Of a DNA stretch of 64,000 bases, positions 37,992 through 47,955 are shown in pieces. The DNA is from Streptomyces viridiviolaceus (GTDB taxonomy: Bacteria; Actinomycetota; Actinomycetes; Streptomycetales; Streptomycetaceae). The first letter of the stretch is position 1; every line of letters begins with the position of its first letter. The DNA is taken from the NCBI RefSeq assembly GCF_014650995.1, contig NZ_BMWA01000001.1, forward strand, positions 434,001 through 498,000. Direction: 5' to 3'. The notes under the pieces were generated by a model. It worked only from the letters and a program-made list of their open reading frames with translations. It did no database searches and was not told the origin of the DNA. The translations under genes and the position numbers were made by a program.

Positions 37992-40907
37992 TCAGAGGCC
38001 GCCCGGTGTGTCCAGGCCCGTCAGGGCGCCCACCGGGTCGAGGTCGGGGGTGCCGCGGGGCCACCAGTCCTCGCGACCCGGTTCCGATTCGTAGGCGTAC
38101 CACAGGCCGGTGCGGCCGAGGCGCAGTTGGACATGACCCTGGGGGTGGGTGAGGCGGTTGCGCCAGGGCCGGAAGGCGGGGAGGTCGGCGGCCAGGAGCA
38201 GGGGGCGGGCGCGGTCGAAGCGGCCGGCCGGCGGATCCCAGGATTCCTCCAGGGCGTTGAGGCCCTCCAGGCCGCCCTGGCGCCAGGCCGCCACCGCGCG
38301 CGCCAGCTCGGTCGTCGTGCGGCCGGCGGCCGAGGCGAGTGAGGTGTACAGCGCGCGGCTGCCGGCGGTGAGCCCGGAGCCGGGGCGGGCCGCGGCGAGA
38401 CGGACGGCGTCCTGCCAGAACGTCAGCCCGCCGACCGGGTCCCGGCCCGTGGTCAGCAGGGCGTGGGCGCGGGCGGCGGCATCGGTGGCCAGCTGGTCCA
38501 GGGCGAAGGGGTCCGGGCCGCCGGGGGCGGCCGGGTAGGCCGGGGGCTGCTCGGGGTGCGGGGGCGCGGGCAGCGGCGCCGGGAGGGGCGGGAGAGAACG
38601 CGGGGTCAGCGCCTCACCGGCCCGGACGCCGGGCAGCGGTTCCGGCCCCTTGTCCTGTGCGGCGCGTGCCGCGCGGGCGGCGCTCAGCCGGGACAGGGCG
38701 TCCAGCAGCTCGCGTTCGCCCCGGCCGCGCAGCAGGAGCAGGACGAAGGGGTCGGCGTCGAGCAGGCGTGCCGTCTGGTAGCAGAGGGCGGCGGCGTGCT
38801 TGCAGGGGTGCCCGGAGTCGGGGCAGCTGCACTGCGGGGCGAGGTCGCCGGGGCCCGGGAGCAGCGGGACCCCGCAGTCCGCCAGGGAGTGGGGCAACTC
38901 CTTGTCCAGCAGGGCCGCGATGTGCCCGGGTCGCTCGGCGGCCGCGTCCAGGAAGCGCTCCCAGTCGGCGTCGTCGAGCGTGCGCAGCCGTACCTGCACA
39001 CGGTACGGGCGGGGTCGGCTCCCCTGCACGTACGCCAGAACGAGCCCGGGCGTCACGGTGATGGCGTCGACGTGGCCCCGCCCGGCGTACCCACGACCAC
39101 GGGCCAGCCGCTGCGGGTCGAGCGCGCCCTCCTCCAACGCGGTCACCCACGCGTTCCCCCACCACGTCTCGGCGATGCCCGAGTCCTCCCCCGACCGGGG
39201 CGGGAACGCGGGGAACGTACGACGCAGCTCGCCGTCGCGCCCGGGGGCGGCCATGGAGCGGGGTGCACGAGGGGGCGCGGGCTCGGCCTTCGATGCGTGC
39301 CGGTGGGGGACGGCCGGGGACTGCCGACGGGGGGTCGCGGACCGGGGCGGGTGCGACGGGCTCGACGGGCGCCCGGGCAACGGGGCTGCGAGGGGCGGGT
39401 CCGCCGGGGACTCGGCTTCGGGCGACGGATCCGCACCATGCGCCGAGGCCGCCGCGGAGGACGCACCCGCCGTACGCACCGGAGCGGGTGAGGAGAACGG
39501 GTCCACAGCACGCGCCGGACCGACTGAGGAGGACGGGTCCACAGCACGCGCCGGACCCGCTGCGGAGGACGCACCCTCAGCATGCGTGGGGACCGTCGCC
39601 GACGACGCACCCTCAACGCCCGCCGGAACCGCTGCCGACGACGAACCCTCAACACGCGCCGGACCCCCTGCCGACAACGCACCCTCAGCCGACGTCGAAC
39701 CCGCCACAGATGACGCACCGTCAACGCCCACCGGACCCGCAGCAGAGGACACGCCCTCAACATGTGCCGGACCCGCCGCCGACCACACACCCTCAGCACC
39801 CGTCGAACCCGCCACGGACGACGCACCCCCAGCGCCCACCGGACCCGCCGCAGACGACCCGCCCTCAACACGCGCCGGACCAGCCAAGGACGACGCACCC
39901 TCAACGCCCGCCGAAGTGACTGAGGGAGCCTGCTCGACGGCGGGGATATCCGCTGCCGAGTCCGTGTCGGAGGGCAACCGGAAGGCGTCCGCGAGCAGTT
40001 CCCCGAGCTCGCGGACACGGGCGTCGGCGACGCGTGTGCCGGCGCGCGGCGAGGACGAGGTGCGGGCAGGCCGCCGAGCACCACCGGCCTGCCTCCCGGC
40101 GGAGTCCGTCCGCGGCTGCCGCGCCTCCTGACGAGCGGCCCGCAGCGCCTCGCGCGCCACGTCCGCGGGACGAGCCCCGCGTCCGTCGCCGATACCGGGT
40201 CGGCGCGTCGAGGAGCGGGCCGGACTCGCGGCCGGGTCCGGGCCGGCACCGGACGCCGGGCCGGGACCGGACGCCGGGCCGGGACCGGACGCCGGGCCGG
40301 GACCGGACGCCGGGGAGGGACCGGACGCCGGGCCGGGACCGGACGCTGAGGAGGGACCGGACGCCGGGCCGGGACCGGACGCCGGGCCGGGACCGGACGC
40401 TGAGGAGGGACCGGACGCCGGGGAGGGACCGGACGCCGGGGAGGGAGCCTGGGTCGGCTCGGAGCTGAGGCCGGAACGGGGCGGTCCCACTTCCGGGATG
40501 CCCGCCGCCCCTCCCCCGGCCCGGTCCACGAGCCCGTCGACCGCGCCGGACCCGGCCGTCGAGGACGGACCGGACACGTCGCCGGAACGGGCCGATTCCC
40601 CTCCCGGGGCGTCGGGTCGACCCGGCGACGACGGGTCGTCCCCGGCCCCGTCGGCGTCCGTCGGGTGGTCCGGCGCCTCCTCGGCCGTACCGCCCCCGGC
40701 CGCCGCGCGCCTGGCGGTCACCGCACGCCGCAGCGCCGCGCGTGCCACGTCGCCGGGGCGCGGCTCGGTGCGCCCGTCCGGCTCCCCCGCCGGTTCGCGC
40801 ACCGTGGGCGCGGCGTCCGGCTCCGCGGCCGGCTCGGGCGTCGCGCCACCGCGCCCCCGTGCCGCGCGCAGGGCGCGGCGGGCCTCGTCGGCGGGGCGGG
40901 CGGTCAT
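37992..40907 (-). CDS. SWIM zinc-finger protein with long repeat linker
   Basis: A 971-residue protein. The SWIM finger CSCPDSGHPCKHAAALCYQT (CxC...CxH) lies near residue 690, inside a domain that begins RRTFPAFPPRSGEDSGIAET and is shared by SWIM proteins linked to helicases. Residues about 150-500 are low-complexity and hold two tandem-repeat blocks: 11 units of a six-residue GPxPAS repeat and 13 units of a 12-residue VEGASSAAGPAR-like repeat. The C-terminal domain (about 770-971) is helical. Its start overlaps the stop of the SNF2 helicase gene (ATGA, 40904-40907), so the two proteins almost certainly act together, presumably on DNA. Confidence 0.85.
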   Translation of the reverse strand: MTARPADEARRALRAARGRGGATPEPAAEPDAAPTVREPAGEPDGRTEPRPGDVARAALRRAVTARRAAAGGGTAEEAPDHPTDADGAGDDPSSPGRPDAPGGESARSGDVSGPSSTAGSGAVDGLVDRAGGGAAGIPEVGPPRSGLSSEPTQAPSPASGPSPASGPSSASGPGPASGPGPASGPSSASGPGPASGPSPASGPGPASGPGPASGPGPASGAGPDPAASPARSSTRRPGIGDGRGARPADVAREALRAARQEARQPRTDSAGRQAGGARRPARTSSSPRAGTRVADARVRELGELLADAFRLPSDTDSAADIPAVEQAPSVTSAGVEGASSLAGPARVEGGSSAAGPVGAGGASSVAGSTGAEGVWSAAGPAHVEGVSSAAGPVGVDGASSVAGSTSAEGALSAGGPARVEGSSSAAVPAGVEGASSATVPTHAEGASSAAGPARAVDPSSSVGPARAVDPFSSPAPVRTAGASSAAASAHGADPSPEAESPADPPLAAPLPGRPSSPSHPPRSATPRRQSPAVPHRHASKAEPAPPRAPRSMAAPGRDGELRRTFPAFPPRSGEDSGIAETWWGNAWVTALEEGALDPQRLARGRGYAGRGHVDAITVTPGLVLAYVQGSRPRPYRVQVRLRTLDDADWERFLDAAAERPGHIAALLDKELPHSLADCGVPLLPGPGDLAPQCSCPDSGHPCKHAAALCYQTARLLDADPFVLLLLRGRGERELLDALSRLSAARAARAAQDKGPEPLPGVRAGEALTPRSLPPLPAPLPAPPHPEQPPAYPAAPGGPDPFALDQLATDAAARAHALLTTGRDPVGGLTFWQDAVRLAAARPGSGLTAGSRALYTSLASAAGRTTTELARAVAAWRQGGLEGLNALEESWDPPAGRFDRARPLLLAADLPAFRPWRNRLTHPQGHVQLRLGRTGLWYAYESEPGREDWWPRGTPDLDPVGALTGLDTPGGL
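39439..39906. repeat. 36-bp tandem repeat, 13 units, within the SWIM gene
   Basis: Thirteen consecutive 12-codon units with the pattern (V/A)EG(A/S)SSAAGP(A/V)(R/G) are read on the minus strand. Copies differ from each other by several substitutions, so the array is older than the 18-bp array nearby. The frame is preserved throughout, indicating a tolerated flexible linker. Confidence 0.85.
40250..40448. repeat. 18-bp tandem repeat, about 11 units, within the SWIM gene
   Basis: The unit ccggacgccgggccggga recurs about 11 times with few changes (variants end in gggaggga or gaggaggga). It encodes GP(G/S)(P/S)AS hexapeptides on the minus strand. Such pure short-unit arrays change copy number easily by slippage, so length should vary between strains. 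Confidence 0.9.
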
Positions 40908-43840
40908 GACGGCCTCCGCAGGGACACCAGGTCGGACAGCTCACGGTCCGTCAGTTCGGTCAGGGCCGACTCGCCGGCACCGAGGACGGCGTCGGCCAGG
41001 GCTCGCTTGGACTGGAGCATCTCGGCGATGCGGTCCTCGACCGTGCCCTCGGTGATGAGCCGGTGGACCTGGACGGGCTGGGTCTGGCCGATGCGGTAGG
41101 CACGGTCGGTGGCCTGTTCCTCGACGGCCGGGTTCCACCAGCGGTCGAAGTGCACGACGTGGCCCGCGCGCGTCAGGTTCAGTCCGGTGCCGGCGGCCTT
41201 GAGGGAGAGGACGAGGACGGGGGTCGCCCCGCTCTGGAACCGGTCCACCATGCGCTCGCGCTCCGGCACCGGCGTACCGCCGTGCAGGAGGTCCACCGGG
41301 ACGGCACGGACGGCCAGGTGGGAAGCGATGAGGCGGGCCATCCCCACGTACTGCGTGAAGACGAGCGCCGAGCCGTCCTCGGCGAGCAGTGTGTCCAGCA
41401 GTTCGTCCAGGAGGGCGAGCTTGCCCGAACGGGCGGCCAGGCGGTCGCCGGCGCCCGGCGGGTGCTCCTCCTTCAGGAACAGCGAGGGGTGGTCGCAGAT
41501 CTGCTTCAGCGAGGTCAGGAGCTTGAGCACCAGGCCCCGGCGGGCCATGCCCTCGGCCGTCTCGATGGCGGCCATCGACTCGCGCACCACCGCCTCGTAC
41601 AGCGCGGCCTGTTCGCGGGTGAGCGGGACCGGGTGGTCCGTCTCGGTCTTCGGCGGCAGCTCCGGGACGATGCCGGGGTCCGATTTCCGGCGGCGCAGCA
41701 GGAAGGGCCGGACGAGTCGGGCCAGGCGCTCGACGGCCTCCTCGTCCTCGCCGGTCTCCACCGCGCGGGCGTGCCGGGCGCGGAAGGACTTGAGGGAGCC
41801 GAGCAGCCCGGGGGTCGTCCAGTCGAGCAGGGCCCAGAGCTCGGAGAGGTTGTTCTCCACCGGTGTGCCGGTCAGGGCGACGCGCGCGGGGGACGGGATC
41901 GTGCGCAGCGCCCTGGCCGTCGCGGAGTACGGGTTCTTGACGTGCTGGGCCTCGTCGGCGACGACCATGCCCCAGCGCTGCTCGGCGAGCGTCGCGGCGG
42001 CCGACCGCATCGTGCCGTACGTGGTGAGGACGAAGCCGCCGGTGAGGCCGGCCAGGGTGCGGTCGGGGCCGTGGAAGCGGCGGACGGGGACGCCGGGCGC
42101 GAACCGGGTGATCTCCCGCTGCCAGTTGCCCAGCAGCGAGGCGGGGCAGACGACCAGGGTCGGTTCGGTGCGGGCCCGCTTCAGGTGCAGGGCGATGACG
42201 GTGACCGTCTTGCCGAGGCCCATGTCGTCGGCGAGGCAGCCACCGAGACCGAGCGAGGTCATGAGGTCGAGCCAGGCCAGGCCGCGGAGCTGGTAGTCGC
42301 GGAGGGTGGCGTGCAGGCCGGGCGGGTGCTCGGCGGGCCGGACACCCGCCGTCAGCCGGTCGCGCAGCGCGGCCAGCGCGCCCACCGGCACCACCTCGAC
42401 GGTCTCGCCGTCCGCCTCGGTGCTGCCGGCGAGGGCGACGGACAGGGCGTCGACCGGGTCGAGCAGGCCCAGGTCGCGTTTGCGGGCCCGGCGGACGAGG
42501 GACGGGTCGACCAGCACCCACCGGTCCCGGAGCCGGACGACCGGGCGGTGGGCCTCGGCGAGGGTGTCCATCTCGGCCTCGGTGAGCGGGTCGCCGCCGA
42601 TCGCCAGCTGCCAGCGGAACTGCAGCAGGTCCCCGCTCTCGAAGAAGCCCGTGCCGTCGGTGGCCGAACCGGGCGCGGGCCGGACCACGGCGGTCGCGGT
42701 GAGGTCCTGGGCCAGATCGCGCGGCCAGTGCACGGCGACACCGGCGGCGGCGAGCCGGGTGGCCGCCACGCCGAGCAGGTCGGTGACCTCGTCCTCGGAC
42801 AGGCTGAGCACGTCGGGCACGTCCTGCTCGGTGAGCCGGTCGAGCGGCGGCCAGACCCGGGCCGCGCGCCGCACCGCGAGGGCCGCGTCCACGCGCGCGC
42901 GGGGACCGAACGCCGCGTCCGCCGTGCCCGACCACAGGTCCGCCGCGTCGGCCACGAGGGTGGGGTCGGCGAGGCTGTGCACCTGCACGAGCGCCGCTCC
43001 CGCACTGCGCACGGGGTCGGCGCCGTCCCCGTCGAACAGGTCGTACGCCGACAGGTCCAGGCGGAGCGAGATCCGCACGCCCGCGTCCATGCCGGCGGCG
43101 ACCTCCGCGGCCCAGTCGTGGGCGTCGGGCAGGCGCTGGGCGTCGCGCGCGGCGAAGGGCCGGCCCGCGGCGTGGGGCGCGGCCGGGGTGCGGGGCAGGG
43201 TGTCGGCGACCGCGTCCAGGAAGGACCGCATCAGCGCTTCAGGTTCCGGCAGCCGGATCGGGCCCGGCCCATCCAGGGGGACCGCGTGGCCCTCCGGGGG
43301 CAGGGCGGCGGCCACCGCGCGCAGGTGCGCGATGTCGTCGGGGTCCAGGGGGCCTGCCCGCCAGGCGTCGTGCCCCGTCGCGGTCAGGCCGGGCAGCAGC
43401 CGGCCGCGCGCGGTGAGCCGCAGGGCGTGCAGGGCGGCGGCGCCCCAGCAGGCGGTGGCCGGGTGGGCGGCCGGATCGTGCCGGGCGCTCACCAGCAGGG
43501 GCAGCGCCTCGTCGAGCGGCAGCGACAGCGCGGGTGTGGTCCTGCGCCGCACTCCGGCCCCGTGCCTGCGGACCACGGTCAGCTCCGTGTGCCCGGCCGT
43601 GTCGGCCCCGGACCGGGGAGCGGCTTGTGCCGGCTGTCCGGCGGAGGCGGTCCCGTCGGCGGGAGCGGGGGTGAGGGACCCGCCCTCGGGGTCCCAGAAG
43701 GCGATCCGCCCGTCCCGGGGCAGGGGCGCGGGCAGGAAGACGGCGGCGAGCCGGACGGGGACGGGCGGACGGGACCGCCCCGGCTGCGCCGGCTCGCCCG
43801 CGCGCTCGGCCACCGGGGCCACCACGGCCATGTCGCTCAT
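40904..43840 (-). CDS. SNF2-family DEAD/DEAH-box helicase
   Basis: A 978-residue SWI2/SNF2 ATPase. The N-terminal 450 residues are the bacterial SNF2-associated region. The helicase core begins YQLRGLAWLDLMTSLGLGG and has Walker A DDMGLGKTVTVIAL, the DExx box VVADEAQHVKN, ALTGTPVENNLSELWALLD, and the C-terminal motifs LVFTQYVGMA, LLHGGTPV and ATDRAYRIGQ. It translocates on double-stranded DNA and remodels protein-DNA complexes. It is coupled by a 4-base overlap to the SWIM gene. ATG 43840 (MSDMAVVAP) is preferred to the much longer open frame reaching 44002. Confidence 0.92.
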   Translation of the reverse strand: MSDMAVVAPVAERAGEPAQPGRSRPPVPVRLAAVFLPAPLPRDGRIAFWDPEGGSLTPAPADGTASAGQPAQAAPRSGADTAGHTELTVVRRHGAGVRRRTTPALSLPLDEALPLLVSARHDPAAHPATACWGAAALHALRLTARGRLLPGLTATGHDAWRAGPLDPDDIAHLRAVAAALPPEGHAVPLDGPGPIRLPEPEALMRSFLDAVADTLPRTPAAPHAAGRPFAARDAQRLPDAHDWAAEVAAGMDAGVRISLRLDLSAYDLFDGDGADPVRSAGAALVQVHSLADPTLVADAADLWSGTADAAFGPRARVDAALAVRRAARVWPPLDRLTEQDVPDVLSLSEDEVTDLLGVAATRLAAAGVAVHWPRDLAQDLTATAVVRPAPGSATDGTGFFESGDLLQFRWQLAIGGDPLTEAEMDTLAEAHRPVVRLRDRWVLVDPSLVRRARKRDLGLLDPVDALSVALAGSTEADGETVEVVPVGALAALRDRLTAGVRPAEHPPGLHATLRDYQLRGLAWLDLMTSLGLGGCLADDMGLGKTVTVIALHLKRARTEPTLVVCPASLLGNWQREITRFAPGVPVRRFHGPDRTLAGLTGGFVLTTYGTMRSAAATLAEQRWGMVVADEAQHVKNPYSATARALRTIPSPARVALTGTPVENNLSELWALLDWTTPGLLGSLKSFRARHARAVETGEDEEAVERLARLVRPFLLRRRKSDPGIVPELPPKTETDHPVPLTREQAALYEAVVRESMAAIETAEGMARRGLVLKLLTSLKQICDHPSLFLKEEHPPGAGDRLAARSGKLALLDELLDTLLAEDGSALVFTQYVGMARLIASHLAVRAVPVDLLHGGTPVPERERMVDRFQSGATPVLVLSLKAAGTGLNLTRAGHVVHFDRWWNPAVEEQATDRAYRIGQTQPVQVHRLITEGTVEDRIAEMLQSKRALADAVLGAGESALTELTDRELSDLVSLRRPS

Positions 43841-43887
43841 ACGTCCTGTCACCTCCCGCCCGTGTGTCGGATCAGACGTCTTCGACT

Positions 43888-44253
43888 CTACGGGCGGGGT
43901 CTGACAATCGGCCCCGGCGCCGGCCGGCCCGGGCGGTCCGGCCGCGCGAGGCGTGGCCGGCCGGCCTCCTGCGCGGTCCTGTTGTGGATGGCGCTGCGCC
44001 ATGACTCGACGGCGTACCCGACCTGCTCCGGGCTCGCTCCGTCGAACACGTGGTGCAGCCGTGAGTCGAGATGGCCGAGGGCGCCCAGGCTGCCGGCCAC
44101 GACGAGCAGGCGGCCGCCCGGGTGCAGGACGGGGCCGAAGGAACGCAGGATCGCGTGCGTCGCGACATGGGAGACGTCGATGAACTCATCCGTCCGCTCC
44201 GCCTGCGACTCCTCGGGCAGCAAGCGGGCGACGGCGTTGGTGCGCGGGGGCAC
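43888..44253 (-). pseudogene. Internal fragment of a short-chain dehydrogenase
   Basis: A 121-codon frame encodes HVATHAILRSFGPVLHPGGR, LLVVAGSLGALGHLDSRL and EQVGYAVESWRSAIHN, which match the central part of SDR enzymes (strand 4, the catalytic-Ser strand GSLG, and the following helix). The GxxxGxG cofactor motif, the YxxxK pair and the C-terminus are all absent. The ending is Pro/Arg-rich and non-homologous. It is best read as a decayed gene remnant, although the frame itself is uninterrupted. Confidence 0.65.
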
Positions 44254-44259
44254 ACGGGA

Positions 44260-44841
44260 TCAGGGCACCGTGCGGGAGACGACGTACACCATCGGGTAGT
44301 CCGGATCGTTCAGGTCGACGACGATGTCCTGCGTGGGTGCCGGGTTCTTCTGCTCGTGGACCAGTCCCCACCAGGGGCCGGACCCGCCGAGGTCCCAGCC
44401 GGTGACCCGCTGGTCGCGCTCGCTGATGACGATCTTGTCGCGTTCCAGGTCTTCGCGGCCGACGCCCACGCCCGCCAGGAAGGCGTCGAGACCGGCGCCC
44501 GTGGTCTCGAACTGGACGTAGAGGCGGCTGGTCTTCCAGTTGTTCGTCTCGTAGTACGCGACCTCGTCGGACGGGACCGGGACGGGCACCTCGTAGATGC
44601 GTCGCTGGAGCTTGGACGGCCAGCCCTCGGTCAGACCGGTCGCCGCGTACTTCGCCTCCTTGTCCCTGCCGCTGTCGCGGCTCTGGTTGGCGGAGATCAC
44701 GAGGTAGCCGGCCGGGACACCGATCAGCAGCACGATGATGATCAGCGTCAGCGTCCGGCGGCGGATCATGTGGCGGCGGTCCTCGGCCGGACGCCCGGGA
44801 CGGTCCGGGCTCTCGGGCCGGTGCGGCAGGGTGTCCGTCAC
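44260..44841 (-). CDS. Single-pass membrane protein of unknown function
   Basis: A 193-residue protein with an acidic/proline-rich N-terminus, one membrane helix (residues about 30-47, TLTLIIIVLLIGVPAGYLV) and a C-terminal extracytoplasmic domain ending in a beta-rich region (YPMVYVVSRTVP). There is no recognised domain. The GTG start overlaps the stop of the ROK-kinase gene by four bases, so it is cotranscribed with the sugar module and may be accessory to it. ATG 44767, just before the membrane helix, is an alternative start. Confidence 0.72.
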   Translation of the reverse strand: MTDTLPHRPESPDRPGRPAEDRRHMIRRRTLTLIIIVLLIGVPAGYLVISANQSRDSGRDKEAKYAATGLTEGWPSKLQRRIYEVPVPVPSDEVAYYETNNWKTSRLYVQFETTGAGLDAFLAGVGVGREDLERDKIVISERDQRVTGWDLGGSGPWWGLVHEQKNPAPTQDIVVDLNDPDYPMVYVVSRTVP

Positions 44842-45986
44842 AGCGACTCCCGGGCCGTACGGCGGGCCTGCGCGTACCGTTCGTAGCGCTCGTACCTCTC
44901 CACCCGGCGCCGCTTGGCGCGCCGGAACCGGCGGGCGACCAGCCGGGCCAGGTCGGCGGCGCCCACCATGCCGGCCTCGGGGCCGAGCTGGGCGCGGACG
45001 ATGCGGGCCTCGGGCCGGTAGCCGCGGCCGGTGAGCTGGCGCTTGAAGGCGTCCCGCGCGGGCCCGATCAGCAGGTCGTCGGCCGCGCTGACCCCGCCGC
45101 CGATGACGAAGCAGGACGGGTCCAGGGCCGCCGCGAGGTTGGCGATGCCGACGCCGAGCCACTGCCCGATGTCCTGGAGCAGCTCGATGCACATGGCGTC
45201 GCCCTCACGGGCCAGCTCGGTGATCATCGGGCCGGTGATGTCGGACACGTTGCCCTTGACGTGCTCGATGATCCCGTAGGCCACCGGCGAGTCGGCGGCG
45301 GCCAGCTCACGGGCCTCCCTGACCAGGGCGTTGCCGGAGCTGTACTGCTCCCAGCAGCCGCGGTTGCCGCACGGGCACCGGTGGCCGCCGGGGACGACCT
45401 GCATGTGGCCGAACTCGCCGGCGACGCCGTACTTGCCCCGCTTGACCTGGCCGTCCTCCAGGATGGCGCCGCCGATCCCGGTGCCGAGGGTGATCATGAC
45501 GAGATGGTCCTCGCCGCGGCCGGCGCCGAAGCGCCACTCGGCCCAGGCGGCGGTGTTCGCGTCGTTGTCGACCAGGACGGGCACGGACAGCCGGCCGGAG
45601 ATGCGGTCCCGCAGGGGTTCGTTGCGCCAGGACAGGTGGGGGGCGAACAGCACCCGGTTGCGGTCGGCGTCGACCCAGCCAGCCGCGCCGATGCCGACGG
45701 CGTGCACGTCGTGCCGGTCGGACAGGTCCAGCACCAGTTCGACGATGGTGTCCTCGACCACCTTGGGGCTCTTGGACTTGTCGGGGGTCTCCGTGCGGAG
45801 CTTCTCCAGGATGTTGCCGTCGGCGTCGACGACGCCCGCCATCACCTTCGTGCCGCCGATGTCGATGCCGACGGTCGGCACGCGGGGTGCCGTGAGGTGC
45901 GAGCGGCGTTCCCTCGTGCCCACGGTCCGCAGGACCGGGGCGCGGCGGGAGCCGATGGGGGCGGTGAAGTCGCGGTAGGTGCTCAT
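44838..45986 (-). CDS. ROK-family sugar kinase (glucokinase-like)
   Basis: A 382-residue ROK protein without an N-terminal helix-turn-helix, therefore a kinase rather than a repressor. It has the phosphate-binding VGIDIGGTKVMAGVVD, the catalytic aspartate in PVLVDNDANTAAWAEW, LGTGIGGAI, and the zinc motif GHRCPCGNRGCWEQYSSG. The N-terminal 38 residues and the Arg/Tyr-rich tail (RRVERYERYERYAQARR) are extra to the usual enzyme. It probably phosphorylates the sugar delivered by the ABC importer encoded beside it. ATG 45986 lacks a strong Shine-Dalgarno. Confidence 0.88.
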   Translation of the reverse strand: MSTYRDFTAPIGSRRAPVLRTVGTRERRSHLTAPRVPTVGIDIGGTKVMAGVVDADGNILEKLRTETPDKSKSPKVVEDTIVELVLDLSDRHDVHAVGIGAAGWVDADRNRVLFAPHLSWRNEPLRDRISGRLSVPVLVDNDANTAAWAEWRFGAGRGEDHLVMITLGTGIGGAILEDGQVKRGKYGVAGEFGHMQVVPGGHRCPCGNRGCWEQYSSGNALVREARELAAADSPVAYGIIEHVKGNVSDITGPMITELAREGDAMCIELLQDIGQWLGVGIANLAAALDPSCFVIGGGVSAADDLLIGPARDAFKRQLTGRGYRPEARIVRAQLGPEAGMVGAADLARLVARRFRRAKRRRVERYERYERYAQARRTARESL

Positions 45987-46108
45987 CGGGTGCGATTCTG
46001 CCGCACGGGTGCGCCGGATGCGGTACGGGGCAGCGGCGGGGTGGTGCGGATCATTGCCGGGTGCAGGTGCGTCTCGGTTACTCGTGCCCACGCGGCGGAG
46101 CCGCACAT

Positions 46109-46914
<806 letters not shown>

Positions 46915-46918
<4 letters not shown>

Positions 46919-47955
46919 TTGGTGGCCTCCGCGCGCTTGCGGACCCAGGCGTTGAGCAGGGTCGCGAGGAGCAGCATCGCTCCGAGGAAGAACTTGAACC
47001 AGTCGGGGTTCCACTCGGCGAAGACGATGCCCTTGCTTGTCATGCCGAAGATGAACGCGCCGACCGCCGAGCCGACGGCACTGCCGTAGCCGCCGGTGAT
47101 CAGGCAGCCGCCGATGACGGCGGCGATGATGTAGATCAGCTCGTTGCCGACGCCCTCGCCGGACTGGACGACGTCGTAGGAGAAGAGCAGGTGCTGGCCC
47201 GCGATCCAGGCGCCGAAGGCGACGCCCATGTAGAGGCCGATCTTGGTCTTGGTGACCGGGACGCCGACCGCGCGGGCCGCGTCCTGGTTGCCGCCGACCG
47301 CGAAGATCCAGTTGCCGGCGCGGGTGCGCAGCAGGATCCAGCTGGCGACGGCGACCAGGGCGAGCCACCACAGGATGGTGATCTTGAAGCCGACGCCGCC
47401 GATCGTGAGCGTCGAGGCGAAGACGTCGCGGGCGGAGGGGAAGCCCTCCATGTCGGCGATCGTCTTGGTGGAGACGGTGCCGTCGATCAGCTTGGTGAAG
47501 CCGAGGTTCATGCCGGTCAGCATGAGGAAGGTGCCGAGCGTGATGATGAAGCTCGGCAGTTTCGTGCGGGTGAGCATGAAGCCGTTGAAGGCGCCGACGG
47601 CCAGCGTGACCAGGAGCGAGACGCCGACGCCGACCCAGACGTTGGCGGTCATCTGGTAGCTGAACATCGACGACACCAGGGCCGACGAGGTGACCATGAC
47701 GCCCGCGGAGAGGTCAAACTCGCCGCCGATCATCAGCAGGGCGACGGGGACGGCCATGATGCCGATCGTGGAGGACGCGTAGAGCACCGTGCTGATGCTG
47801 GAGGCGCGCAGGAAGCTGTCGGCCGCGAAGGCGAAGAAGACGAAGACGGCGATCGCGCCGACCACCGAGCCCAGCTCGGGGCGCCCCAGGAGCTTCCGCA
47901 GCGGCGACGTCTGCAGAATCCTTTCGTCGGCAACCGTTCCCTCGGTGGCGCTCAT
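46915..47955 (-). CDS. Sugar ABC transporter permease, RbsC/FrcC family
   Basis: A 346-residue permease with about ten membrane segments. The family signature [20 protein letters not shown] is present, as is [18 protein letters not shown] near the coupling region. It belongs to the branched-chain/ribose-type permease family, which differs from the MalF/MalG type encoded at 29.9-31.7 kb. Its ATG overlaps the stop of the binding-protein gene (ATGA, 47952-47955). Confidence 0.93.

Noticed and set aside
41063..44299. A 1078-codon open frame antisense to the SNF2 helicase
   Set aside because: The minus-strand frame has complete helicase motifs. The plus-strand frame is featureless low-complexity sequence.
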